From assembly GCF_031143425.1 (NCBI RefSeq), contig NW_027150009.1, forward strand, positions 1 through 64,000: 64,000 nucleotides of DNA, read 5' to 3'. Below are positions 11,320-23,800 of the stretch, piece by piece. The notes beneath the pieces are model-generated. The model was not told the origin of the DNA, ran no database searches, and saw nothing but the letters and a program-made list of their open reading frames with translations. The position numbers and the translations under genes are program-made. Position 1 is the first letter of the stretch. Each line of letters begins with the position of its first letter. The DNA comes from Pleurodeles waltl (taxonomy: Eukaryota; Chordata; Amphibia; Caudata; Salamandridae).

Positions 11320-13963
11320 TCACCCCATCTTGGATTCCCCTAGGTCTCTAGTTTTCAGAAATGCACAGGTTTGGTAGGTTTCCCTAGGTGGCGGCTGAGC
11401 TACAAGCCAAAATCTACAGGTAGGCACTTTGCAAAAAACACCTCTGTTTTCCTTCAAAAATTTGGATGTGTCCACGTTGCGCTTTGGGGCGTTTCCTGTC
11501 GCGGGCGCTAGGCCTACCCACACAAGTGAGGTATCAGTTTTATCGGGAGATGTGGGGGAACGCTGGGTGGAAGGAAATTTGTGGCTCCTCTCAGATTCCA
11601 GAACTTTCTGCCACAGAAATGTGAGGAACATGTGTTTTTTTAGCCAAATTTTGAGGTTTGCAATGGATTCTGGGTAACAGAACCTGGTCCGAGCCACACA
11701 AGTCACCCCATCTTGGATTCCCCTAGGTCTCTAGTTTTCAGAAATGCACAGGTTTGGTAGGTTTCCCTAGGTGGCGGGTGAGCTACAAGCTAAAATCTAC
11801 AGGTAGGCACTTTGCAAAAAACACCTCTGTTTTCCTTCAAAAATTTGGATGTGTCCACGTTGCGCTTTGGGGCGTTTCCTGTCGCGGGCGCTAGGCCTAC
11901 CCACACAAGTGAGGTATCAGTTTTATCGGGAGATGTGGGGGAACGCTGGGTGGAAGGAAATTTGTGGCTCCTCTCAGATTCCAGGACTTTCTGCCACAGA
12001 AATGTGAGGAACAAGTGTTTTTTTAGCCAAATTTTGAGGTTTGCAAAGGATTCTGGGTAACAGAACCTGGTCCGAGCCACACAAGTCACCCCATCTAGGA
12101 TTCCCCTAGGTCTCTAGTTTTCAGAAATGCACAGGTTTGGTAGGTTTCCCTAGGTGGCAGCTGAGCTACAAGCCAAAATCTACAGGTAGGCACTTTGCAA
12201 AAAACACCTCTGTTTTCCTTCAAAAATTTGGATATGTCCACGTTGCGCTTTGGGGCGTTTCCTGTCGCGGGCGCTAGGCCTACCCACACAAGTGAGGTAT
12301 CATTTTTATCGGGAGACGTGGGGGAACGCTGGGTGGAAGGAAATTTGTGGCTCCTCTCAGAGTCCAGAACTTTCTGCCACAGAAATGTGAGGAACATGTG
12401 TTTTTTTAGCCAAATTTTGAGGTTTGCAAAGGGTTCTGGGTAACAGAACCTGGTCCGAGCCACACAAGTCACCCCATCTTGGATTCCCCTAGGTCTCTAG
12501 TTTTCAGAAATGCACAGGTTTGGTAGGTTTCCCTAGGTGGCGGCTGAGCTACAAGCCAAAATCTACAGGTAGGCACTTTGCAAAAAACACCTCTGTTTTC
12601 CTTCAAAAATTTGGATGTGTCCACGTTGCGCTTTGGGGCGTTTCCTGTCGCGGGCGCTAAGCCTACCCACACAAGTGTGGTATCATTTTTATCGGGAGAC
12701 GTGGGGGAACGCTGGGTGGAAGAAAATTTGTGGCTCCTCTCAGATTCCAGAACGTTCTGCCACAGAAATGAGAGGAACATATGTTTTTTTAGCCAAATTC
12801 TGAGGTTTGCAAAGGATTCTGGGTAACAGAACCTGGTCCGAGCCACACAAGTCACCCCATCTTGGATTCCCCTAGGTCTCTAGTTTTCAGAAATGCACAG
12901 GTTTGGTAGGTTTCCCTAGGTGGCGGCTGAGCTACAGGCCAAAATCTACAGGTAGGCACTTTGCAAAAAACACCTCTGTTTTCCTTCAAAAATTTGGCTG
13001 TGTCCACGTTGCGCTTTGGGGCATTTCCTGTCGCGGGCGCTAGGCCTACCCACACAAGTGAGGTATCATTTTTATCGGGAGACGTGGGGGAACGCTGGGT
13101 GGAAGGAAATTTGTGGCTCCTCTCAGATTCCAGAACTTTCTGCCACAGAAATGTGAGGAACATGTGTTTTTTTAGCCAAATTTTGAGGTTTGCAAAGGGT
13201 TCTGGGTAACAGAACCTGGTCCGAGCCACACAAGTCACCCCATCTTGGATTCCCCTAGGTCTCTAGTTTTCAGAAATGCACAGGTTTGGTAGGTTTCCCT
13301 AGGTGGCGGGTGAGCTACAAGCTAAAATCTACAGGTAGGCACTTTGCAAAAAACACCTCTGTTTTCCTTCAAAAATTTGGATGTGTCCACGTTGCGCTTT
13401 GGGGCGTTTCCTGTCGCGGGCGCTAGGCCTACCCACACAAGTGAGGTATCAGTTTTATCGGGAGATGTGGGGGAACGCTGGGTGGAAGGAAATTTGTGGC
13501 TCCTCTCAGATTCCAGGACTTTCTGCCACAGAAATGTGAGGAACAAGTGTTTTTTTTAGCCAAATTTTGAGGTTTGCAAGGATTCTGGGTAACAGAACCT
13601 GGTCCGAGCCACACAAGTCACCCCATCTAGGATTCCCCTAGGTCTCTAGTTTTCAGAAATGCACAGGTTTGGTAGGTTTCCCTAGGTGGCAGCTGAGCTA
13701 CAAGCCAAAATCTACAGGTAGGCACTTTGCAAAAAACACCTCTGTTTTCCTTCAAAAATTTGGATATGTCCACGTTGCGCTTTGGGGCGTTTCCTGTCGC
13801 GGGCGCTAGGCCTACCCACACAAGTGAGGTATCATTTTTATCGGGAGACGTGGGGGAACGCTGGGTGGAAGGAAATTTGTGGCTCCTCTCAGATTCCAGA
13901 ACTTTCTGCCACAGAAATGTGAGGAACATGTGTTTTTTTAGCCAAATTTTGAGGTTTGCAAAG

Positions 13964-13982
13964 GGTTCTGGGTAACAGAACC
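13964..13982. other. Extended inverted repeat GGTTCTG/CAGAACC (unit 36)
   Basis: Here the common A is G, so the arms become a perfect 7 bp with the same GGTAA loop. The same allele appears in about two dozen units, including 1, 4, 13, 32, 34, 40, 44, 60, 72, 96, 101, 137 and 147. It makes a useful subtype marker. Confidence 0.75.
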
Positions 13983-14000
13983 TGGTCCGAGCCACACAAG

Positions 14001-14383
14001 TCACCCCATCTTGGATTCCCCTAGGTCTCTAGTTTTCAGAAATGCACAGGTTTGGTAGGTTTCCCTAGGTGGCGGCTGAGCTACAAGCCAAAATCTACAG
14101 GTAGGCACTTTGCAAAAAACACCTCTGTTTTCCTTCAAAAATTTGGATGTGTCCACGTTGCGCTTTGGGGCGTTTCCTGTCGCGGGCGCTAAGCCTACCC
14201 ACACAAGTGTGGTATCATTTTTATCGGGAGACGTGGGGGAACGCTGGGTGGAAGGAAATTTGTGGCTCCTCTCAGATTCCAGAACTTTCTGCCACAGAAA
14301 TGTGAGGAACATGTGTTTTTTTAGCCAAATTTTGAGGTTTGCAAAGGGTTCTGGGTAACAGAACCTGGTCCGAGCCACACAAG
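14001..14383 (+). repeat. Hybrid monomer, unit 37 (33-type left, 34-type right)
   Basis: The left part carries GCTAAGCC and AGTGTGG as in units 33, 51 and 56. The right part carries GAAGGAAATTTG, GAACTTTCTG, AATGTGAGG and GGGTTCTG as in 34 and 52. The switch lies between 14210 and 14255. It removes one monomer from the 31-38 series relative to 49-53. Confidence 0.78.
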
Positions 14384-16298
14384 TCACCCCATCTTGGATT
14401 CCCCTAGGTCTCTAGTTTTTAGAAATGCACAGGATTGGTAGGTTTCCCTAGGTGGCGGCTGAGCTACAAGCCAAAATCTACAGGTAGGCACTTTGCAAAA
14501 AACACCTCTGTTTTCCTTCAAAAATTTGGATGTGTCCACGTTGCGCTTTGGGGCGTTTCCTGTCGCGGGCGCTAGGCCTACCCACACAAGTGAGGTATCA
14601 TTTTTATCGGGAGACGTGGGGGAACACTGGGTGGAAGGAAATTTGTGGCTCCTGTCAGAATCCAGAACTTTCTGCCACAGAAATGTGAGGAACATGTGTT
14701 TTTTTATCCAAATTTTGAGGTTTGCAAAGGATTCTGGGTAACAGAACCTGGTCCGAGCCACACAAGTCACCCCATCTTGGATTCCACTAGGTCTCTAGTT
14801 TTCAGAAATGCACAGGTTTGGTAGGTTTCCCTAGGTGGCGGCTGAGCTACAAGCCAAAATCTACAGGTAGGCACTTTGCAAGAAACACCTCTGTTTTCCT
14901 TCAAAAATTTGGATGTGTCCACGTTGCGCTTTGGGGCGTTTCCTGTCGCGGGCGCTAGGCCTACCCACACAAGTGAGGTCTCAGTTTTATCGGGAGATGT
15001 GGGGGAACGCTGGGTGGAAGGAAATTTGTGGCTCCTCTCAGATTCCAGAACTTTCTGCCACAGAAATGTGAGGAACAAGTGTTTTTTTAGCCAAATTTTG
15101 AGGTTTGCAAAGGATTCTGGGTAACAGAACCTGGTCCGAGCCACACAAGTCACCCCATCTTGGATTCCCCTAGGTCTCTAGTTTTCAGAAATGCACAGGT
15201 TTGGTAGGTTTCCCTAGGTGGCAGCTGAGCTACAAGCCAAAATCTACAGGTAGGCACTTTGCAAAAAACACCTCTGTTTTCCTTCAAAAATTTGGATATG
15301 TCCACGTTGCGCTTTGGGGCGTTTCCTGTCGCGGGCGCTAGGCCTACCCACACAAGTGAGGTATCATTTTTATCGGGAGACGTGGGGGAACGCTGTGTGG
15401 AAGGAAATTTGTGGCTCCTCTCAGATTCCAGAACTTTCTGCCACAGAAATGTGAGGAACATGTGTTTTTTTAGCCAAATTTTGAGGTTTGCAAAGGGTTC
15501 TGGGTAACAGAACCTGGTCCGAGCCACACAAGTCACCCCATCTTGGATTCCCCTAGGTCTCTAGTTTTCAGAAATGCACAGGTTTGGTAGGTTTCCCTAG
15601 GTGGCGGCTGAGCTACAAGCCAAAATCTACAGGTAGGCACTTTTCAAAAAACACCTCTGTTTTCCTTCAAACATTTGGATGTGTCCACGTTGCGCTTTGG
15701 GGCGTTTCCTGTCGCGGGCGCTAAGCCTACCCACACAAGTGTGGTATCATTTTTATCGGGAGACGTGGGGGAACGCTGGGTGGAAGGAAATTTGTGGCTC
15801 CTCTCAGATTCCAGAACGTTCTGCCACAGAAATGAGAGGAACATATGTTTTTTTAGCCAAATTCTGAGGTTTGCAAAGGATTCTGGGTAACAGAACCTGG
15901 TCCGAGCCACACAAGTCACCCCATCTTGGATTCCCCTAGGTCTCTAGTTTTCAGAAATGCACAGGTTTGGTAGGTTTCCCTAGGTGGCGGCTGAGCTACA
16001 GGCCAAAATCTACAGGTAGGCACTTTGCAAAAAACACCTCTGTTTTCCTTAAAAAATTTGGCTGTGTCCACGTTGCGCTTTGGGGCATTTCCTGTTGCGG
16101 GCGCTAGGCCTACCCACACAAGTGAGGTATCATTTTTATCGGGAGACGTGGGGGAACACTGGGTGGAAGGAAATTTGTGGCTCCTCTCAGAATCCAGAAC
16201 GTTCTGCCACAGAAATGTGAGGAACATGTGTTTTGTTAGCCAAATTCTGAGGTTTGCAAAGGATTCTGGGTAACAGAACCTGGTCCGAGCCACACAAG

Positions 16299-17830
16299 TC
16301 ACCCCATCTTGGATTCCCCTAGGTCTCTAGTTTTCAGAAATGCACAGGTTTGGTAGGTTTCCCTAGGTGGCGGCTGAGCTACAGGCCAAAATCTACAGGT
16401 AGGCACTTTGCAAAAAACACCTCTGTTTTCCTTCAAAAATTTGGATGTGTCCACGTTGGGCTTTGGGGAGTTTCCTGTCGCGGGCGCTAGGCCTACCCAC
16501 ACAAGTGAGGTATCAGTTTTATCGGGAGATGTGGGGGAACGCTGGGTGGAAGGAAATTTGTGGCTCCTCTCAGATTCCAGGACTTTCTGCCACAGAAATG
16601 TGAGGAACAAGTGTTTTTTTAGCCAAATTTTGAGGTTTGCAAAGGATTCTGGGTAACAGAACCTGGTCCGAGCCACACAAGTCACCCCATCTAGGATTCC
16701 CCTAGGTCTCTAGTTTTCAGAAATGCACAGGTTTGGTAGGTTTCCCTAGGTGGCAGCTGAGCTACAAGCCAAAATCTACAGGTAGGCACTTTGCAAAAAA
16801 CACCTCTGTTTTCCTTCAAAAATTTGGATATGTCCACGTTGCGCTTTGGGGCGTTTCCTGTCGCGGGCGCTAGGCCTACCCACACAAGTGAGGTATCATT
16901 TTTATCGGGAGACGTGGGGGAACGCTGGGTGGAAGGAAATTTGTGGCTCCTCTCAGATTCCAGAACTTTCTGCCACAGAAATGTGAGGAACATGTGTTTT
17001 TTTAGCCAAATTTTGAGGTTTGCAAAGGGTTCTGGGTAACAGAACCTGGTCCGAGCCACACAAGTCACCCCATCTTGGATTCCCCTAGGTCTCTAGTTTT
17101 CAGAAATGCACAGGTTTGGTAGGTTTCCCTAGGTGGCGGCTGAGCTACAAGCCAAAATCTACAGGTAGGCACTTTTCAAAAAACACCTCTGTTTTCCTTC
17201 AAACATTTGGATGTGTCCACGTTGCGCTTTGGGGCGTTTCCTGTCGCGGGCGCTAAGCCTACCCACACAAGTGTGGTATCATTTTTATCGGGAGACGTGG
17301 GGGAACGCTGGGTGGAAGGAAATTTGTGGCTCCTCTCAGATTCCAGAACGTTCTGCCACAGAAATGAGAGGAACATATGTTTTTTTAGCCAAATTCTGAG
17401 GTTTGCAAAGGATTCTGGGTAACAGAACCTGGTCCGAGCCACACAAGTCACCCCATCTTGGATTCCCCTAGGTCTCTAGTTTTCAGAAATGCACAGGTTT
17501 GGTAGGTTTCCCTAGGTGGCGGCTGAGCTACAGGCCAAAATCTACAGGTAGGCACTTTGCAAAAAACACCTCTGTTTTCCTTAAAAAATTTGGCTGTGTC
17601 CACGTTGCGCTTTGGGGCATTTCCTGTTGCGGGCGCTAGGCCTACCCACACAAGTGAGGTATCATTTTTATCGGGAGACGTGGGGGAACACTGGGAGGAA
17701 GGAAATTTGTGGCTCCTCTCAGAATCCAGAACTTTCTGCCACAGAAATGTGAGGAACATGTGTTTTTTTAGCCAAATTTTGAGGTTTGCAAAGGATTCTG
17801 GGTAACAGAACCTGGTCCGAGCCACACAAG
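16299..17830 (+). repeat. Recurring four-monomer cassette (units 43-46)
   Basis: The order is: a unit with TTGGGCTTTGGGGAG; a unit with GGATATG and GGGTTCTG; a unit with GCTAAGCC, AGTGTGG and AATGAGAGG; a unit with GGCTGTG and GAACACTGG. It is found complete here and at units 12-15 (4426), 71-74 (27024) and 100-103 (38130), and in part at 3-5 and 63-65. In three of the complete copies the CT-deletion unit comes next. It looks like an old core from which larger blocks were built. Confidence 0.82.
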
Positions 17831-20800
17831 TCACCCCATCTTGGATTCCCCTAGGTCTCTAGTTTTCAGAAATGCACAGGTTTGGTAGGTTTCCCTAGGT
17901 GGCGGCTGAGCTACAAGCCAAAATCTACAGGTAGGCACTTTGCAAAAAACACCTCTGTTTTCCTTCAAAAATTTGGATCTGTCCACATTGCGCTTTGGGG
18001 CGTTTCCTGTCGCGGGCGCTAGGCCTACCCACACAAGTGAGGTATCATTTTTATCGGGAGACGTGGGGGAACGCTGGGTGGAAGGAAATTTGTGGCTCCT
18101 CTCAGATTCCAGAACTTTCTGCCACAGAAATGTGAGGAACAAGTGTTTTTTTAGCCAAATTTTGAGGTTTGCAAAGGATTCTGGGTAACAGAACATGGTC
18201 CGAGCCACACAAGTCACCCCATCTTGGATTCCCCTAGGTCTCTAGTTTTCAGAAATGCACAGGTTTGGTAGGTTTCCCTAGGTGGCGGCTGAGCTACAAG
18301 CCAAAATCTACAGGTAGGCACTTTGCAAAAAACACCTCTGTTTTCCTTCAAAAATTTGGATGTGTCCACGTTGCGCTTTGGGGCGTTTCCTGTCGCGGGC
18401 GCTAGGCCTACCCACACAAGTGAGGTATCAGTTTTATCGGGAGATGTGGGGGAACGCTGGGTGGAAGGAAATTTGTGGCTCCTCTCAGATTCCAGAACTT
18501 TCTGCCACAGAAATGTGAGGAACATGTGTTTTTTTAGCCAAATTTTGAGGTTTGCAATGGATTCTGGGTAACAGAACCTGGTCCGAGCCACACAAGTCAC
18601 CCCATCTTGGATTCCCCTAGGTCTCTAGTTTTCAGAAATGCACAGGTTTGGTAGGTTTCCCTAGGTGGCGGGTGAGCTACAAGCTAAAATCTACAGGTAG
18701 GCACTTTGCAAAAAACACCTCTGTTTTCCTTCAAAAATTTGGATGTGTCCACGTTGCGCTTTGGGGCGTTTCCTGTCGCGGGCGCTAGGCCTACCCACAC
18801 AAGTGAGGTATCAGTTTTATCGGGAGATGTGGGGGAACGCTGGGTGGAAGGAAATTTGTGGCTCCTCTCAGATTCCAGGACTTTCTGCCACAGAAATGTG
18901 AGGAACAAGTGTTTTTTTAGCCAAATTTTGAGGTTTGCAAAGGATTCTGGGTAACAGAACCTGGTCCGAGCCACACAAGTCACCCCATCTAGGATTCCCC
19001 TAGGTCTCTAGTTTTCAGAAATGCACAGGTTTGGTAGGTTTCCCTAGGTGGCAGCTGAGCTACAAGCCAAAATCTACAGGTAGGCACTTTGCAAAAAACA
19101 CCTCTGTTTTCCTTCAAAAATTTGGATATGTCCACGTTGCGCTTTGGGGCGTTTCCTGTCGCGGGCGCTAGGCCTACCCACACAAGTGAGGTATCATTTT
19201 TATCGGGAGACGTGGGGGAACGCTGGGTGGAAGGAAATTTGTGGCTCCTCTCAGATTCCAGAACTTTCTGCCACAGAAATGTGAGGAACATGTGTTTTTT
19301 TAGCCAAATTTTGAGGTTTGCAAAGGGTTCTGGGTAACAGAACCTGGTCCGAGCCACACAAGTCACCCCATCTTGGATTCCCCTAGGTCTCTAGTTTTCA
19401 GAAATGCACAGGTTTGGTAGGTTTCCCTAGGTGGCGGCTGAGCTACAAGCCAAAATCTACAGGTAGGCACTTTGCAAAAAACACCTCTGTTTTCCTTCAA
19501 AAATTTGGATGTGTCCACGTTGCGCTTTGGGGCGTTTCCTGTCGCGGGCGCTAAGCCTACCCACACAAGTGTGGTATCATTTTTATCGGGAGACGTGGGG
19601 GAACGCTGGGTGGAAGAAAATTTGTGGCTCCTCTCAGATTCCAGAACGTTCTGCCACAGAAATGAGAGGAACATATGTTTTTTTAGCCAAATTCTGAGGT
19701 TTGCAAAGGATTCTGGGTAACAGAACCTGGTCCGAGCCTCACAAGTCACCCCATCTTGGATTCCCCTAGGTCTCTAGTTTTCAGAAATGCACAGGTTTGG
19801 TAGGTTTCCCTAGGTGGCGGCTGAGCTACAGGCCAAAATCTACAGGTAGGCACTTTGCAAAAAACACCTCTGTTTTCCTTCAAAAATTTGGCTGTGTCCA
19901 CGTTGCGCTTTGGGGCATTTCCTGTCGCGGGCGCTAGGCCTACCCACACAAGTGAGGTATCATTTTTATCGGGAGACGTGGGGGAACGCTGGGTGGAAGG
20001 AAATTTGTGGCTCCTCTCAGATTCCAGAACTTTCTGCCACAGAAATGTGAGGAACATGTGTTTTTTTAGCCAAATTTTGAGGTTTGCAAAGGGTTCTGGG
20101 TAACAGAACCTGGTCCGAGCCACACAAGTCACCCCATCTTGGATTCCCCTAGGTCTCTAGTTTTTAGAAATGCACAGGATTGGTAGGTTTCCCTAGGTGG
20201 CGGCTGAGCTACAAGCCAAAATCTACAGGTAGGCACTTTGCAAAAAACACCTCTGTTTTCCTTCAAAAATTTGGATGTGTCCACGTTGCGCTTTGGGGCG
20301 TTTCCTGTCGCGGGCGCTAGGCCTACCCACACAAGTGAGGTATCATTTTTATCGGGAGACGTGGGGGAACACTGGGTGGAAGGAAATTTGTGGCTCCTGT
20401 CAGAATCCAGAACTTTCTGCCACAGAAATGTGAGGAACATGTGTTTTTTTAGCCAAATTTTGAGGTTTGCAAAGGATTCTGGGTAACAGAACCTGGTCCG
20501 AGCCACACAAGTCACCCCATCTTGGATTCCCCTAGGTCTCTAGTTTTCAGAAATGCACAGGTTTGGTAGGTTTCCCTAGGTGGCGGGTGAGCTACAAGCT
20601 AAAATCTACAGGTAGGCACTTTGCAAAAAACACCTCTGTTTTCCTTCAAAAATTTGGATGTGTCCACGTTGCGCTTTGGGGCGTTTCCTGTCGCGGGCGC
20701 TAGGCCTACCCACACAAGTGAGGTATCAGTTTTATCGGGAGATGTGGGGGAACGCTGGGTGGAAGGAAATTTGTGGCTCCTCTCAGATTCCAGGACTTTC

Positions 20801-23800
20801 TGCCACAGAAATGTGAGGAACAAGTGTTTTTTTAGCCAAATTTTGAGGTTTGCAAAGGATTCTGGGTAACAGAACCTGGTCCGAGCCACACAAGTCACCC
20901 CATCTAGGATTCCCCTAGGTCTCTAGTTTTCAGAAATGCACAGGTTTGGTAGGTTTCCCTAGGTGGCAGCTGAGCTACAAGCCAAAATCTACAGGTAGGC
21001 ACTTTGCAAAAAACACCTCTGTTTTCCTTCAAAAATTTGGATATGTCCACGTTGCGCTTTGGGGCGTTTCCTGTCGCGGGCGCTAGGCCTACCCACACAA
21101 GTGAGGTATCATTTTTATCGGGAGACGTGGGGGAACGCTGGGTGGAAGGAAATTTGTGGCTCCTCTCAGATTCCAGAACTTTCTGCCACAGAAATGTGAG
21201 GAACATGTGTTTTTTTAGCCAAATTTTGAGGTTTGCAAAGGGTTCTGGGTAACAGAACCTGGTCCGAGCCACACAAGTCACCCCATCTTGGATTCCCCTA
21301 GGTCTCTAGTTTTCAGAAATGCACAGGTTTGGTAGGTTTCCCTAGGTGGCGGCTGAGCTACAAGCCAAAATCTACAGGTAGGCACTTTGCAAAAAACACC
21401 TCTGTTTTCCTTCAAAAATTTGGATGTGTCCACGTTGCGCTTTGGGGCGTTTCCTGTCGCGGGCGCTAAGCCTACCCACACAAGTGTGGTATCATTTTTA
21501 TCGGGAGACGTGGGGGAACGCTGGGTGGAAGAAAATTTGTGGCTCCTCTCAGATTCCAGAACGTTCTGCCACAGAAATGAGAGGAACATATGTTTTTTTA
21601 GCCAAATTCTGAGGTTTGCAAAGGATTCTGGGTAACAGAACCTGGTCCGAGCCACACAAGTCACCCCATCTTGGATTCCCCTAGGTCTCTAGTTTTCAGA
21701 AATGCACAGGTTTGGTAGGTTTCCCTAGGTGGCGGCTGAGCTACAGGCCAAAATCTACAGGTAGGCACTTTGCAAAAAACACCTCTGTTTTCCTTCAAAA
21801 ATTTGGCTGTGTCCACGTTGCGCTTTGGGGCATTTCCTGTCGCGGGCGCTAGGCCTACCCACACAAGTGAGGTATCATTTTTATCGGGAGACGTGGGGGA
21901 ACACTGGGTGGAAGGAAATTTGTGGCTCCTGTCAGAATCCAGAACTTTCTGCCACAGAAATGTGAGGAACATGTGTTTTTTTATCCAAATTTTGAGGTTT
22001 GCAAAGGATTCTGGGTAACAGAACCTGGTCCGAGCCACACAAGTCACCCCATCTTGGATTCCACTAGGTCTCTAGTTTTCAGAAATGCACAGGTTTGGTA
22101 GGTTTCCCTAGGTGGCGGCTGAGCTACAAGCCAAAATCTACAGGTAGGCACTTTGCAAGAAACACCTCTGTTTTCCTTCAAAAATTTGGATGTGTCCACG
22201 TTGCGCTTTGGGGCGTTTCCTGTCGCGGGCGCTAGGCCTACCCACACAAGTGAGGTCTCAGTTTTATCGGGAGATGTGGGGGAACGCTGGGTGGAAGGAA
22301 ATTTGTGGCTCCTCTCAGATTCCAGAACTTTCTGCCACAGAAATGTGAGGAACAAGTGTTTTTTTAGCCAAATTTTGAGGTTTGCAAAGGATTCTGGGTA
22401 ACAGAACCTGGTCCGAGCCACACAAGTCACCTCATCTTGGATTCCCCTAGGTCTCTAGTTTTTAGAAATGCACAGGTTTGGTAGGTTTCCCTAGGTGGCA
22501 GCTGAGCTACAAGCCAAAATCTACAGGTAGGCACTTTGCAAAAAACACCTCTGTTTTCCTTAAAAAATTTGGATATGTCCACGTTGCGCTTTGGGGCGTT
22601 TCCTGTCGCGGGCGCTAGGCCTACCCACACAAGTGAGGTATCATTTTTATCGGGAGACGTGGGGGAACGCTGGGTGGAAGGAAATTTGTGGCTCCTCTCA
22701 GATTCCAGAACTTTCTGCCACAGAAATGTGAGGAACAAGTGTTTTTTTAGCCAAATTTTGAGGTTTGCAAAGGATTCTGGGTAACAGAACCTGGTCCGAG
22801 CTACACAAGTCACCCCATCTTGGATTCCCCTAGGTCTCTAGTTTTCAGAAATGCACAGGTTTGGTAGGTTTCCCTAGGTGGCAGCTGAGCTACAAGCCAA
22901 AATCTACAGGTAGGCACTTTGCAAAAAACACCTCTGTTTTCCTTCAAAAATTTGGATATGTCCACGTTGCGCTTTGGGGCGTTTCCTGTCGCGGGCGCTA
23001 GGCCTACCCACACAAGTGAGGTATCATTTTTATCGGGAGACGTGGGGGAACGCTGTGTGGAAGGAAATTTGTGGCTCCTCTCAGATTCCAGAACTTTCTG
23101 CCACAGAAATGTGAGGAACATGTGTTTTTTTAGCCAAATTTTGAGGTTTGCAAAGGGTTCTGGGTAACAGAACCTGGTCCGAGCCACACAAGTCACCCCA
23201 TCTTGGATTCCCCTAGGTCTCTAGTTTTCAGAAATGCACAGGTTTGGTAGGTTTCCCTAGGTGGCGGCTGAGCTACAAGCCAAAATCTACAGGTAGGCAC
23301 TTTTCAAAAAACACCTCTGTTTTCCTTCAAACATTTGGATGTGTCCACGTTGCGCTTTGGGGCGTTTCCTGTCGCGGGCGCTAAGCCTACCCACACAAGT
23401 GTGGTATCATTTTTATCGGGAGACGTGGGGGAACGCTGGGTGGAAGGAAATTTGTGGCTCCTCTCAGATTCCAGAACGTTCTGCCACAGAAATGAGAGGA
23501 ACATATGTTTTTTTAGCCAAATTCTGAGGTTTGCAAAGGATTCTGGGTAACAGAACCTGGTCCGAGCCACACAAGTCACCCCATCTTGGATTCCCCTAGG
23601 TCTCTAGTTTTCAGAAATGCACAGGTTTGGTAGGTTTCCCTAGGTGGCGGCTGAGCTACAGGCCAAAATCTACAGGTAGGCACTTTGCAAAAAACACCTC
23701 TGTTTTCCTTAAAAAATTTGGCTGTGTCCACGTTGCGCTTTGGGGCATTTCCTGTTGCGGGCGCTAGGCCTACCCACACAAGTGAGGTATCATTTTTATC

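Larger units (their letters stand above)
10937..17830 (+). repeat. Higher-order unit, copy A: units 29-46 (18 monomers, 6894 bp)
   Basis: Copy B follows directly at 17831. Alignment by private variants: 29-34 with 47-52 (offset 18), 35-39 with 54-58 (offset 19), 40-45 with 60-65 (offset 20). Key shared markers are GAACATGGTCC (29/47), GGCGGGTGAGC (31/49, 35/54), GGAAGAAAATTTG (33/51), TTTATCCAAAT (38/57), GCAAGAAACACC (39/58) and CGCTGTGTGG (40/60). Within it, units 31-33 and 35-37 are themselves a four-monomer duplication. Confidence 0.87.
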
